The translations under genes were made by a program, and so were the position numbers. From an uncultured Eubacterium sp. (lineage in GTDB: Bacteria; Bacillota; Clostridia; Oscillospirales; Acutalibacteraceae), in assembly GCA_910584985.1 (NCBI GenBank), contig CAJUDJ010000001.1, positions 1 through 64,000 on the forward strand: a DNA stretch of 64,000 nt, written 5' to 3'. The notes below the pieces were generated by a model. That model was given only the letters and a program-made list of their open reading frames with translations. It had not been told where the DNA came from and did no database searches. Every line of letters begins with the position of its first letter. The first letter of the stretch is position 1. Below, piece by piece: positions 40,555 through 48,521 of the stretch.

Positions 40555-40718
40555 AATAATCACCATAGCCTTTCAGGCAACAAATAGTATAATAAAATCA
40601 CCCGGTATCCTGTGTTGCCTGAACAGGCGTAAGTGGTAATTTCAGCCATCTCAAAATTATGCCACAGGCAAATTTTGAGGGCGATATAATTTGAATAGTG
40701 TGATTTTTCACACTATTC
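40555..40718 (-). promoter_or_regulatory. Structured 5' leader element, copy C
   Basis: On the minus-strand RNA the 5' part has a near-perfect hairpin GAATAGTGTG/CACACTATTC, then CTCAAAATT/AATTTTGAG around TGCCTGTGGCA. The long hairpin follows: AATTACCA with TGGTGATT (one U-G pair), CGCCT with AGGC and TCAGGCAACA with TGTTGCCTGA. Relative to copies A and B, the inner helix has swapped a U-A pair for A-U on both strands. It begins a few bases after the alpha-galactosidase stop and ends at the endonuclease start. Confidence 0.75.
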
Positions 40719-40727
40719 TCCTCAAAT

Positions 40728-42035
40728 TTACACATTCATAATTTTAAACAGCCTTGCCCCATGCGGTGCAACGGTTACTTTCAGCGTATTTTTTATATTT
40801 CCCGCTTCTTTCTTTTCCCATATATCATAAAAATTATAATATGTATCGGGCATCAGAATGGATTTTAAATCAACTGAGATATTCCGCTCTCTGTTAGCCG
40901 TATTAAACACGGCAAGATATTTACATTTTCTTCCATTGCTATGCCACACAACCGTGCCTTTTTTATTTTTTTCTTCTCTGAACAGCTGGCGTGCACCGTA
41001 AGATGTTCTGTGCATATTCATATATGCTTCATTTGTAAGCAGGGAAAGCGTCCATTCATCATTTTCGGGCAGATTTCCGCCGAACATCAAAGGGCTTCTG
41101 AAAATGCCCCACAGCGTCATCATTGTAAGCTGCTCCGCCTTTGTAAAATTCGTGTACCGGTTTTCTTTTCCGTGGCAGGGAGCATTCTTTGAGATCCTGC
41201 CCAGCGGCAGCATATCGCAATCCGGCCAGCAGCCGTTTCCGGCATAATCCTGCCACTGATAACAGCGGCTGAACATATCGTAAAGCTTATCCCACTGATC
41301 CCAGAAATCCCCTGTCATACGCCACATATCTGCATTCCGGGATAAATGTGCGGCATTTTCAAGAGGCGCCGGACCGGGCGAAAGCGAAAGCACCATATCC
41401 CTGCCGCAGCTGTCTATGGCTTTTCTTATCATTTCAATTTCATAATCGGCAGAATAAGGATTATCCCACTGCCTGAATTCTGTAACACATATATCATCGC
41501 ACTTGATGAAATCCACGCCCCATTCGGCATAAAGCGCAAAAAGAGAGTTATAGTATTCCTGTGCCGCAGGCGTGTTTTTGCAGCCATACATATCCGTATT
41601 CCACGAACAAACGGAAAAATGATGTGCAATATCACGGCAGGTGAAGCAGCTGTTTTTAATCGGAAGATTGGAATGAACAGCACAACGCGGCACTCCACGC
41701 ATAATATGTATGCCGAATTTCAGACCAAGGCTGTGGCAGTAATCGGCAATTTCTTTAAAGCCTTTTCCGCCTGCTGCGCTCGGAAAACGGTTTTGGGCAG
41801 GCATTAACCTGCCGAATGCATCAACATTCAGCTCTGTAAAATTATTGTAATCATTGCTTTTTGCGTTTGGCTCATACCACTGAATATCACAAACAATGTA
41901 TTCCCAGCCGAACGGCTTTAAATACTCTGCCATATAGGCTGCATTTTCATAAAGCTGTTTTTCATTCACAGCCGCTCCGAAGCAGTCCCAGCTGTTCCAG
42001 CCGCACGGCGGCGTTTTTGCAATCTTTCTGTGCAT
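40728..42035 (-). CDS. Alpha-galactosidase-like glycoside hydrolase, family GH27
   Basis: This 435-residue protein has the GH27 core: TPPCGWNSWDCFG at the N-terminus, YIVCDIQWYEP, then the nucleophile aspartate in VDFIKCDDICV and the acid/base aspartate in RMTGDFWDQWDKL. A C-terminal beta domain ends in APHGARLFKI. GH27 enzymes remove alpha-galactose (or alpha-N-acetylgalactosamine/arabinopyranose) from sugars. No signal peptide is present, so it acts on imported oligosaccharides. No transporter is adjacent. AAGGGTGAT precedes the ATG. It has its own promoter. Confidence 0.9.
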   Translation of the reverse strand: MHRKIAKTPPCGWNSWDCFGAAVNEKQLYENAAYMAEYLKPFGWEYIVCDIQWYEPNAKSNDYNNFTELNVDAFGRLMPAQNRFPSAAGGKGFKEIADYCHSLGLKFGIHIMRGVPRCAVHSNLPIKNSCFTCRDIAHHFSVCSWNTDMYGCKNTPAAQEYYNSLFALYAEWGVDFIKCDDICVTEFRQWDNPYSADYEIEMIRKAIDSCGRDMVLSLSPGPAPLENAAHLSRNADMWRMTGDFWDQWDKLYDMFSRCYQWQDYAGNGCWPDCDMLPLGRISKNAPCHGKENRYTNFTKAEQLTMMTLWGIFRSPLMFGGNLPENDEWTLSLLTNEAYMNMHRTSYGARQLFREEKNKKGTVVWHSNGRKCKYLAVFNTANRERNISVDLKSILMPDTYYNFYDIWEKKEAGNIKNTLKVTVAPHGARLFKIMNV

Positions 42036-42065
42036 AGAATCACCCTTATCAAAGTCTTTAATTCA

Positions 42066-42093
42066 ATTATAAAGAATTTAATCGTAAAATCAA
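42066..42093 (-). promoter_or_regulatory. Promoter of the GH27 gene
   Basis: TTGATT (42088-42093) and TATAAT (42066-42071) on the minus strand are separated by 16 nt. Confidence 0.7.
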
Positions 42094-42103
42094 TATAATA
42101 TAA

Positions 42104-42140
42104 CGAAAAAGCAGAAAGAAAAACGTTTCTTTCTGCTTTA
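42104..42140 (-). terminator. Terminator of the PHP gene
   Basis: On the minus strand AAAGCAGAAAGAAA pairs with TTTCTTTCTGCTTT, followed by TTC and a short T tract. Confidence 0.8.
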
Positions 42141-42146
42141 AATCCT

Positions 42147-43031
42147 TTATTCCGCAATCTGAAGCGCCGCTTCCTTTTCCGCCTTGCGTTCAGCCCTTTT
42201 CTTTTTGGCCTTATAGCCCATAAGCTTATCCAGATGCTCCTGCGGAGTGGAGCAGGTGCCGAGTGTTACTGTTTTTCTGCCGTAAATACCGTGAAAATCA
42301 GAACCGCCCGTCAAAAGAAGCTTATGCTTTTTACAAAGTGCTGTTAGCCTTGTGATTGTTTCCTCATCTGCAGACGGATGCCATACCTCAACACCGTCAA
42401 GCCCCATGGAAACATATTTTTCAATTTCATCAAAGTTATCAAAAAAAGCAGGATGAGCTAAAACCGCAATGCCGCCTGCACCGTGAATTTCACGGATAAC
42501 TTCTTCTACACTCGGATATTTTGTGGGAGCAAGAACATTCGTTTCGCTTGAAGCATCAAAAAGTGCATAATACAAATCGCCGAAAATTTTTTCTGTATAC
42601 CCTGCATCCATAAGCGCATGCATAATATGCTGCTTATAAAGATTGGTTGAGCCCGAAGCATGATTGATAATGAAATCCGAAGTAATCGGAAAACGGCTTG
42701 CAACCTTAAGCATCATAATCTGCCCTGCTCTTTTTCTTGCAACCGAAATGCGCTTACACACAGCTTCAAGCCTGTTCGGGGCATCTGCCAGATAGCTTAA
42801 AATATGAACCTTTTTGCCTGCTTCAAAATCAAATGCAGAAATCTCAACACCGGGTATAACCGTTACGCCGTAGCGCTTGCCTATAACCTGCCCTCTTACT
42901 GTGCCGGCAAGGCAATCGTGATCTGTTATGGCAATCGTATCAATTCCGCTTTTCTGTGCTATAACGATTAAATCTTCAATGCCAACCGAGCCATCGCTTA
43001 ATTTTGTATGACAATGTAAATCTGCTGCCAT
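42147..43031 (-). CDS. PHP-domain phosphoesterase (RNase AM/YciV-like)
   Basis: This 294-residue protein has the PHP motifs ADLHCHTKLSDGS, IAITDHDCLAGT, VIPGVEISAFD, AVLAHPAFF and TGGSDFHGIYG. This set is typical of the YciV/TrpH family, which removes phosphate from 3',5'-bisphosphonucleotides and trims RNA 5' ends. The start MAADLHCH at 43031 has GAGGAGG 6 nt upstream; the longer open frame lacks a ribosome site. The last 20 residues are Lys/Glu-rich. It has its own promoter and terminator. Confidence 0.88.
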   Translation of the reverse strand: MAADLHCHTKLSDGSVGIEDLIVIAQKSGIDTIAITDHDCLAGTVRGQVIGKRYGVTVIPGVEISAFDFEAGKKVHILSYLADAPNRLEAVCKRISVARKRAGQIMMLKVASRFPITSDFIINHASGSTNLYKQHIMHALMDAGYTEKIFGDLYYALFDASSETNVLAPTKYPSVEEVIREIHGAGGIAVLAHPAFFDNFDEIEKYVSMGLDGVEVWHPSADEETITRLTALCKKHKLLLTGGSDFHGIYGRKTVTLGTCSTPQEHLDKLMGYKAKKKRAERKAEKEAALQIAE

Positions 43032-43083
43032 AACTTGCCTCCTCAATTTAGTATAAAAAGGGGTAAAATCCCTTAATATATAC

Positions 43084-43112
43084 ATTTTAACATTAATTTT
43101 AAAATCTTTCAA
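43084..43112 (-). promoter_or_regulatory. Promoter of the PHP gene
   Basis: TTGAAA (43107-43112) and TAAAAT (43084-43089) on the minus strand are separated by 17 nt. Confidence 0.7.
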
Positions 43113-43157
43113 GACTCAAATGTTACAAATTTCGGCGAAATGCACAGCAGATTACTA

Positions 43158-43724
43158 TTAATTTTTGTTAAAGTTACTAAAAAAAGGGTTTTGCAGTTCA
43201 CGAAACAATGCAGACACCGGAAGCCCCACAACATTAAAATAATCTCCGTCTATTTTTTCAACAAGCAGGGAACCAAAGCCCTGAATTCCGTAAGCGCCTG
43301 CCTTGTCCATACATTCGCCTGTTTTTATATAATTGCTGATTTCGCCGTCCGATAGCTCAAAAAATTTAACCTTGGTTTCCTTATAAAAAGATTTTTTACC
43401 CGAAGGGCTTATGAGCGTAACGCCAGTTAAAACGGAATGCTCTTTGCCGCTGAGGGATTTCAGCATGGAAAAGGCTTCCTCTTCATCCGCCGGCTTTCCG
43501 AGTATTTTACCGTTCAGCACAACAATCGTATCTGCACCTATAACAACATCTTCGCTGTTCTGAAAAAGCTCTGCCTTTTTTCTTGAAAGATAAAGAACCG
43601 CATTTTCAGGTGTCATATCCTCTGGCACGGTTTCATCAATTTCTTCGGAAACAACAATAAAATCGTTTGTTATAAAGCCTAAAAGCTCTTTTCTTCGTGG
43701 TGATTTGGATGCAAGTATCAGCAT
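43158..43724 (-). CDS. maf: Maf-family nucleotide pyrophosphatase
   Basis: This 188-residue protein begins LILASKSPRRKELL, the signature of Maf proteins, and has VVIGADTIVVLNGKILGKP and the C-terminal GAYGIQGFGSLLVEKIDGDY. Maf enzymes hydrolyse noncanonical or excess nucleoside triphosphates (dTTP, UTP or modified nucleotides) and are linked to septum formation when overproduced. It follows the U32 peptidase gene without a gap and belongs to the zapA operon, so a link to cell division is also suggested by context. Confidence 0.93.
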   Translation of the reverse strand: MLILASKSPRRKELLGFITNDFIVVSEEIDETVPEDMTPENAVLYLSRKKAELFQNSEDVVIGADTIVVLNGKILGKPADEEEAFSMLKSLSGKEHSVLTGVTLISPSGKKSFYKETKVKFFELSDGEISNYIKTGECMDKAGAYGIQGFGSLLVEKIDGDYFNVVGLPVSALFRELQNPFFSNFNKN

Positions 43725-45728
43725 TTACAACACTCCTCTGTAATAAAGTCCTCTTGTATAATCAAAATCCGCTCTGCTGCCGCTATTATAAAGAGCAATG
43801 ATTTTTTCAACCTGTTTCACATCTTCGTCTGTAAAATAAAAATGAATAAAATCTGTTTTGATTTCGTGCATTCTGTCCGCCATATAGAGCGGCAGGCTGT
43901 TCAAAAGCTCAACACATGGATACGGCGAGCATACAACGGGAAATTTAATTCCCTTTCTGTCCGTAAGCACACCTTTTTTGCCGCATGCTTCACAGCCGAT
44001 ATTATTTTTAACCGGGCAGTTTCGCGTAAGCATAAGCGGAAGCTTTCCGTAAGCCATAATTCCCGTATCCTCAGCCCTGATTTGATTGGCTTCGTCCACT
44101 GTAAGTTCAAAAGACAGAATCGGTGAATGTATCTGCGCTGCCGCAATACTGTTGAAAATATTAAGGCCGAAATCGCCGAACACCTTAAAGCCGAGTTTCT
44201 GAGCCAGTTTATATGTGCCGATATTACCGCACAGGGCATTTTTAACACCGATTTTTTTCAGAACCAGCAGCCTTTCCTCTATTCTCTTTTCACAGCCGAA
44301 CAGCCCTCTCGGCAGTTCAACGCCCCCTCTGTTATCTATAAAATCCTCATTGGAAGACCATATCGGAATAAACACTCTTTCAAACGGATGTTTATCAGGA
44401 ATTTGTGCAGCATCTGAAAACCGTGCGGTAAAATACGGTTTTCCTGCCGTTGCACGCGGCAGAATTTCAGGAAGTGGGAAACTGCTTACTGCTTTTATTT
44501 CCGTTTCGTTCAGTTTTTCAGCTGCTTCTCTTCTGAGCGCATTTATTTTTGAAGCCGGAAGAATAATTCCGTCATCAAGCTGAATTTCAATTTTTCGTGC
44601 ATAAAACTGCGTGCCGCCGAGCTTTGAAAGCCTTTCCCGCAAGCCCTCTTCCGTCATCGGCTTATGGATTGCCGTTTCCGGAACATCACCGAACACCGTT
44701 ATCTCTTTTTCAAGTGCTCTTGCCGTCAGCCGAACAGGCTTATCCTTTAAACATTCAAATTCCATATCAACCGGCACAAGCGGATTTTCGTTGTCATACA
44801 GATGCGCAAACTGCTTCAAAACATCATTTGCAGCAACCACATCCTCCTTCTGCCTTGTTCCGAACATATCCCGATTCATTTTGTTATTGAAATATCCCTG
44901 CGTAAAACCGTTTCTGCTGAATATGCTTTTCAGCAGAATTTCATCTTTTATGGAGTATTCGCCGTTAATTGCTTTTTTTACCGAAGAAACCGCGGCGGCA
45001 ATATATTCCGGGCGCTTCATTCTGCCCTCAATTTTAAGGCTGACCACACCCAGATCTTTAATTTGGGAAAGCTGCCTTATCAGACTCAAATCCTTAAGGC
45101 TTAAATCAAAGCTGTGGCTGTTATCTGCCGAAAAGGAAAGTCGGCAAGGCTGGGCACAAAGCCCTCTGTTTCCGCTTCTCTGCCCCAGTACGGAAGAAAG
45201 ATAGCACTGGCCCGAAACACTCATACACAACGCACCGTGAATAAACATTTCAAGCTCTATATCCGTGTTTTTTCGAATTTCGGAAATTTCTTCTGCTGTC
45301 ATTTCTCTCGGAAGCACAGCTCTGGAAACACCCATTTCTTTAAGTGCACGAACACCTTCGGCAGTCATTACACTCATCTGGGTTGAGCCATGAATTCCGG
45401 CCTGCGGAAAACAGTTCTTAATCATTTTAATAATGCCGATATCCTGCACAATAAAAGCATCCACACCATAAGAAAGGGCATTTTTTACAAGCGTATAAGC
45501 CTCTTGTATCTCACCATCACGGCAAAGCGTATTCAGCGTTAAATAAACCTTAACATTTCTTGCGTGGCAATAATTTACTGCTTTTTTTAGTTCTTCAGGA
45601 TTAAAATTGCCGGCATTACGGCGGGCATTAAGCACTTTACCGCCAAGGTAAACCGCATTTGCACCGCATCTGACGCCGGCAACAAGCGACTCCTGCGATC
45701 CGGCAGGAGCTAAAATTTCAAATTTCAT
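43725..45728 (-). CDS. U32-family peptidase / RNA hydroxylation-type protein
   Basis: This 667-residue protein starts EILAPAGSQESLVAGVRCGA, the U32 hallmark, and contains the family signature EMFIHGALCMSVSGQCYLS followed by GNRGLCAQPCR. Cysteines near the C-terminus (NCPVKNNIGCEAC) fit an iron-sulfur or metal site. Long U32 proteins with this C-terminal region include collagenase-like peptidases and the RlhA-type 23S rRNA C2501 hydroxylation factors; which one applies here is uncertain. It lies 6 nt after zapA and abuts maf. Confidence 0.88.
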   Translation of the reverse strand: MKFEILAPAGSQESLVAGVRCGANAVYLGGKVLNARRNAGNFNPEELKKAVNYCHARNVKVYLTLNTLCRDGEIQEAYTLVKNALSYGVDAFIVQDIGIIKMIKNCFPQAGIHGSTQMSVMTAEGVRALKEMGVSRAVLPREMTAEEISEIRKNTDIELEMFIHGALCMSVSGQCYLSSVLGQRSGNRGLCAQPCRLSFSADNSHSFDLSLKDLSLIRQLSQIKDLGVVSLKIEGRMKRPEYIAAAVSSVKKAINGEYSIKDEILLKSIFSRNGFTQGYFNNKMNRDMFGTRQKEDVVAANDVLKQFAHLYDNENPLVPVDMEFECLKDKPVRLTARALEKEITVFGDVPETAIHKPMTEEGLRERLSKLGGTQFYARKIEIQLDDGIILPASKINALRREAAEKLNETEIKAVSSFPLPEILPRATAGKPYFTARFSDAAQIPDKHPFERVFIPIWSSNEDFIDNRGGVELPRGLFGCEKRIEERLLVLKKIGVKNALCGNIGTYKLAQKLGFKVFGDFGLNIFNSIAAAQIHSPILSFELTVDEANQIRAEDTGIMAYGKLPLMLTRNCPVKNNIGCEACGKKGVLTDRKGIKFPVVCSPYPCVELLNSLPLYMADRMHEIKTDFIHFYFTDEDVKQVEKIIALYNSGSRADFDYTRGLYYRGVL

Positions 45729-45734
45729 AAGGAT

Positions 45735-46085
45735 TTATCCATTTAATCTTTTTCTGAGGTTTTCAAGTTCTCTGTTGAGCCTGTCTATTTCTCTTCTTTC
45801 AACATCAACCTCTATTTTTGATCTTGCGGCATCCTCTATATAATCCTTGATTTGCGCACGAAGATTATCAGCAGCAGCAGTTGCTTTTTTACAGCTGTCT
45901 GCCTGATCAAGTGCAACAAGCACAGCACACTGAATCAGGGAAAGGCTTGGGTTTGAGCCTGTAATGCTTTTCATTTCTGCATCAAGAAGCTCACCAAGAC
46001 TTTCAACATATTCCGGATCATCCTCGGTAACAATCGTGTAGGTTGCACCGCATATTTTAAGCTGAACTTTATTTTTCTGAGTCAT
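45735..46085 (-). CDS. zapA: Cell division protein ZapA
   Basis: This 116-residue protein has KVQLKICGATYTIVTEDDPE at the N-terminus and SLIQCAVLVALDQADSCKK in the middle, followed by a long coiled coil (RSKIEVDVERREIDRLNREL). These are the two parts of ZapA, which bundles FtsZ filaments at the division site. The start at 46085 is preferred over the adjacent ATG at 46088 because GGAGG is 7 nt upstream. It heads an operon with the U32 gene and maf, with a near-consensus promoter. Confidence 0.88.
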   Translation of the reverse strand: MTQKNKVQLKICGATYTIVTEDDPEYVESLGELLDAEMKSITGSNPSLSLIQCAVLVALDQADSCKKATAAADNLRAQIKDYIEDAARSKIEVDVERREIDRLNRELENLRKRLNG

Positions 46086-46120
46086 CATTATGCCTCCAAT
46101 TTTATTTTTAACTAATTAAT

Positions 46121-46149
46121 AGTATAACAAGATAATAAATTATTGTCAA
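46121..46149 (-). promoter_or_regulatory. Promoter of the zapA-U32-maf operon
   Basis: TTGACA (46144-46149) and TATACT (46121-46126) on the minus strand are separated by 17 nt. Confidence 0.82.
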
Positions 46150-46216
46150 ATACAAAAAATTTCAAGTCTATTCTGCCAAATCCTGTCGTCTGCAAAGTTG
46201 AAAATGCAGAAGCATT

Positions 46217-47608
46217 TTACAGTTGAAGAATTAATATTGCAAAACCGATATACACAAGCAGGGAAACCACATCCGAAATTGTAGTAATAAACGGATTTGC
46301 CAGCACGGCAGGATCAAGCCCCATCCGTTTTGCTATAATCGGCAGTGTGCTGCCGATGATTTTTGCGCATATTGTTTCAAGCAGTATGGTAAGGCAGATA
46401 ACAACGGAAACCGTAAAGGTTATTGCATCATTGCCAAGCACAATACGGTCAAACAGCATCAGCTTGATAAAGCATACAACGGCAAGTGTAGCGCCGCTGA
46501 TTGCCCCAATACGGAATTCTTTCCATATTACTCGAAAAATATCCTTGAATCTTACCTCTTCAAGTGAAATGGCACGGATAATGGTTGCACTGGATTGACC
46601 GCCTGCGTTTCCGCCCGTGCCCATAAGCATCGGAATAAATGCAGTAAGCACAGAAGCCTGAAGCAGCTTATCCTCAAAGGTAGTAAGAATCTGGCTTGTA
46701 AGCGTTGCCGAAATCATAAGCAGCATAAGCCACGGAATTCGTTTTTTCCACGAATCTATAACATCTGTTTTCAGATAAGGGGTATCTGTGGGCGTGATAG
46801 CCGCCATTTTCTGAATATCTTCGGTGTTTTCCTCCTGAATAACATCAATGGCATCGTCTACCGTGATAATACCCACAAGGCGGTTTTCCATATCCACAAC
46901 AGGCATTGCAAGAAAGTCATATTTTGAAAGCGCAAGCGTTGCGGTTTCACGGTCATCAAGCGTATTTATGGAAATCACATTGGTTTCCATAAAATCCTCA
47001 ATCACATCGTCATAATCGCTGAGCAACAGCTCTTTAACCGTTGTAACACCAATCAGATGCCTGGATGCATCCGTAACATAACAGGTGTAAATGGTTTCCT
47101 TGTCAAGTCCCGTGCGCCTTATTCGTTTAAAAGCATCCTCAACCGTCATATCCCTTTTAAGGTCAACAAATTCAGGTGTCATAATAGAACCGGCCGAATC
47201 CTCGGGATACTTAAGAATGGTATTGATTGCTTCCCTTGTTTCGGGATCGGTATTCTTAAGAATACGCTTTACGATGGTTGCCGGCATTTCTTCAATAATA
47301 TCTGCCGCATCATCAATATAAAGCTCATCAAGCACTTCCTTAAGCTCTGTATCGGAAAATGCCCTTATCAAATTTTCCTGTGTATCCCCGTCAAATTCAA
47401 CAAAGGTTTCCGCTGCATTTTCCTTGGTAAGCAGCCTGAAGAGAAAAACACGTTTTTTTTCATCCTCAATCGTTTCAAGCAGCTGCGCAATATCCGCCGG
47501 GTTGATTTCATTGATATATTTTTTCAGTTCACTGATACGGCGTTGCCTGTGAAGCACATCAATATATTCCAGCATTTCATTAAATTCCACAAGCTCACGC
47601 CCTTTCAT
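46217..47608 (-). CDS. mgtE: Magnesium transporter MgtE
   Basis: This 463-residue protein has the MgtE layout: an N-terminal helical domain (AQLLETIEDEKKRVFLFRLL), two CBS domains (VSDASRHLIG-like IYTCYVTDASRHLIGVTTV and LAMPVVDMENRLVGIITVDD) and five C-terminal membrane helices with the pore motif LMGTGGNAGGQSSATIIRA. It imports Mg2+ and is gated by Mg2+ binding to the cytoplasmic domains. No magnesium riboswitch fits in the 54-bp gap upstream, so regulation is probably through the protein itself. Confidence 0.95.
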   Translation of the reverse strand: MKGRELVEFNEMLEYIDVLHRQRRISELKKYINEINPADIAQLLETIEDEKKRVFLFRLLTKENAAETFVEFDGDTQENLIRAFSDTELKEVLDELYIDDAADIIEEMPATIVKRILKNTDPETREAINTILKYPEDSAGSIMTPEFVDLKRDMTVEDAFKRIRRTGLDKETIYTCYVTDASRHLIGVTTVKELLLSDYDDVIEDFMETNVISINTLDDRETATLALSKYDFLAMPVVDMENRLVGIITVDDAIDVIQEENTEDIQKMAAITPTDTPYLKTDVIDSWKKRIPWLMLLMISATLTSQILTTFEDKLLQASVLTAFIPMLMGTGGNAGGQSSATIIRAISLEEVRFKDIFRVIWKEFRIGAISGATLAVVCFIKLMLFDRIVLGNDAITFTVSVVICLTILLETICAKIIGSTLPIIAKRMGLDPAVLANPFITTISDVVSLLVYIGFAILILQL

Positions 47609-47662
47609 AAACTTAAACTGTTTTTATCAAATGCCATGTCAGAAAAACACAGCTTTCAAGCA

Positions 47663-48520
47663 TTATTTCTCAAGGTAAAACGGCTTTTCATCACCATCAT
47701 AAACACTGATTGTAATTCTTTTTGTTATTTTTGCAATAATAAGTATAATCAGTATGCCGATGGCTGCAGAGCCCAGAATGATTGCAAAAACCGGACGCTG
47801 ATAAAACAGCTCACCGTCCACAAAAGAAATAAAGGCAGGATTATTTTTCTCTTCCTTAACCTGTGCCATGGTTTTATCAACACGGCGCACCTTGAACCTG
47901 TATGTTTTTGTTGTTCCGTCAGATGCGCAGACGGTAAGGCTGAGCTCAGGCTCCTGGCTACTGTTTATTTCAATGCTCAGCGGATCACAGTGTGCATTCA
48001 CATCCTGTGTGATTGGGGTTATATCCAGCTGTGTGAGATCGCTCGGAATATAAAGCTTATATTCCGTCTGCGTATCATTTATAGCCGGCTGCACCTCGCC
48101 GTAATCGCTTGCAATGCCGATAAGGTTTGCATTGCCCGACACCTTGAATTCCGAAACATTGCTGTAATTAAAAGTATAGATAACGCTGCCGTTTTCAAAG
48201 CCGAGTGTAACAATAATGGCATTCTGATGATTCAGCCCGTCATAACCGTAAGTAACAAAAACATTTGCATCACCCGTAATATGATAGCTTTTAAGGGTGG
48301 GGCTTATTGCAGGATCCGCAAGCGTTATCGTATACATTGTTTTATTTTTCTGAAAGCCGCCGTCTATTTCCGCATTTGTAAACGAAATGGTTTCAAGATA
48401 CGGAACATTGGAAAGCGGCACAAGCTGATTCTGATTTTCCTGTGCGAAAACAGAACATGCACCAAATGCACAAACAGCCGCTGTTAAAAAAGCAAATAAT
48501 AAAGAAAATATTTTTTTCAT
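47663..48520 (-). CDS. Secreted, C-terminally membrane-anchored protein with cadherin-like beta-sandwich domains
   Basis: This 285-residue protein has an N-terminal signal peptide (KKIFSLLFAFLTAAVCAFGA), a long outer beta-rich part and a C-terminal membrane helix (VFAIILGSAAIGILIILIIA) followed by a short positive tail. The outer part has repeats of the cadherin-like beta-sandwich type (PF12733 style): ISFTNAEIDGGFQKNKTMYT and the later INDTQTEYKLYIPSDLTQLD with TTKTYRFKVRRV. Function unknown. It begins one base after the stop of the upstream gene, so the pair is co-transcribed. Weak Shine-Dalgarno suggests coupling. Confidence 0.7.
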   Translation of the reverse strand: MKKIFSLLFAFLTAAVCAFGACSVFAQENQNQLVPLSNVPYLETISFTNAEIDGGFQKNKTMYTITLADPAISPTLKSYHITGDANVFVTYGYDGLNHQNAIIVTLGFENGSVIYTFNYSNVSEFKVSGNANLIGIASDYGEVQPAINDTQTEYKLYIPSDLTQLDITPITQDVNAHCDPLSIEINSSQEPELSLTVCASDGTTKTYRFKVRRVDKTMAQVKEEKNNPAFISFVDGELFYQRPVFAIILGSAAIGILIILIIAKITKRITISVYDGDEKPFYLEK

Positions 48521-48521
48521 G

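Noticed and set aside
12281..40718. Leader elements as integron attC sites
   Set aside because: The GTTRRRY/RYYYAAC core boxes are absent and no integrase is present; the cassette idea is kept only as a general hypothesis.
47609..47662. Magnesium (M-box) riboswitch before mgtE
   Set aside because: The 54-bp gap cannot hold it.
47057..48487. Long plus-strand open frame (476 codons)
   Set aside because: It is antisense to mgtE and the cadherin-like gene, is rich in Cys, His, Arg and Asn as typical of shadow frames, and has no recognisable motif.
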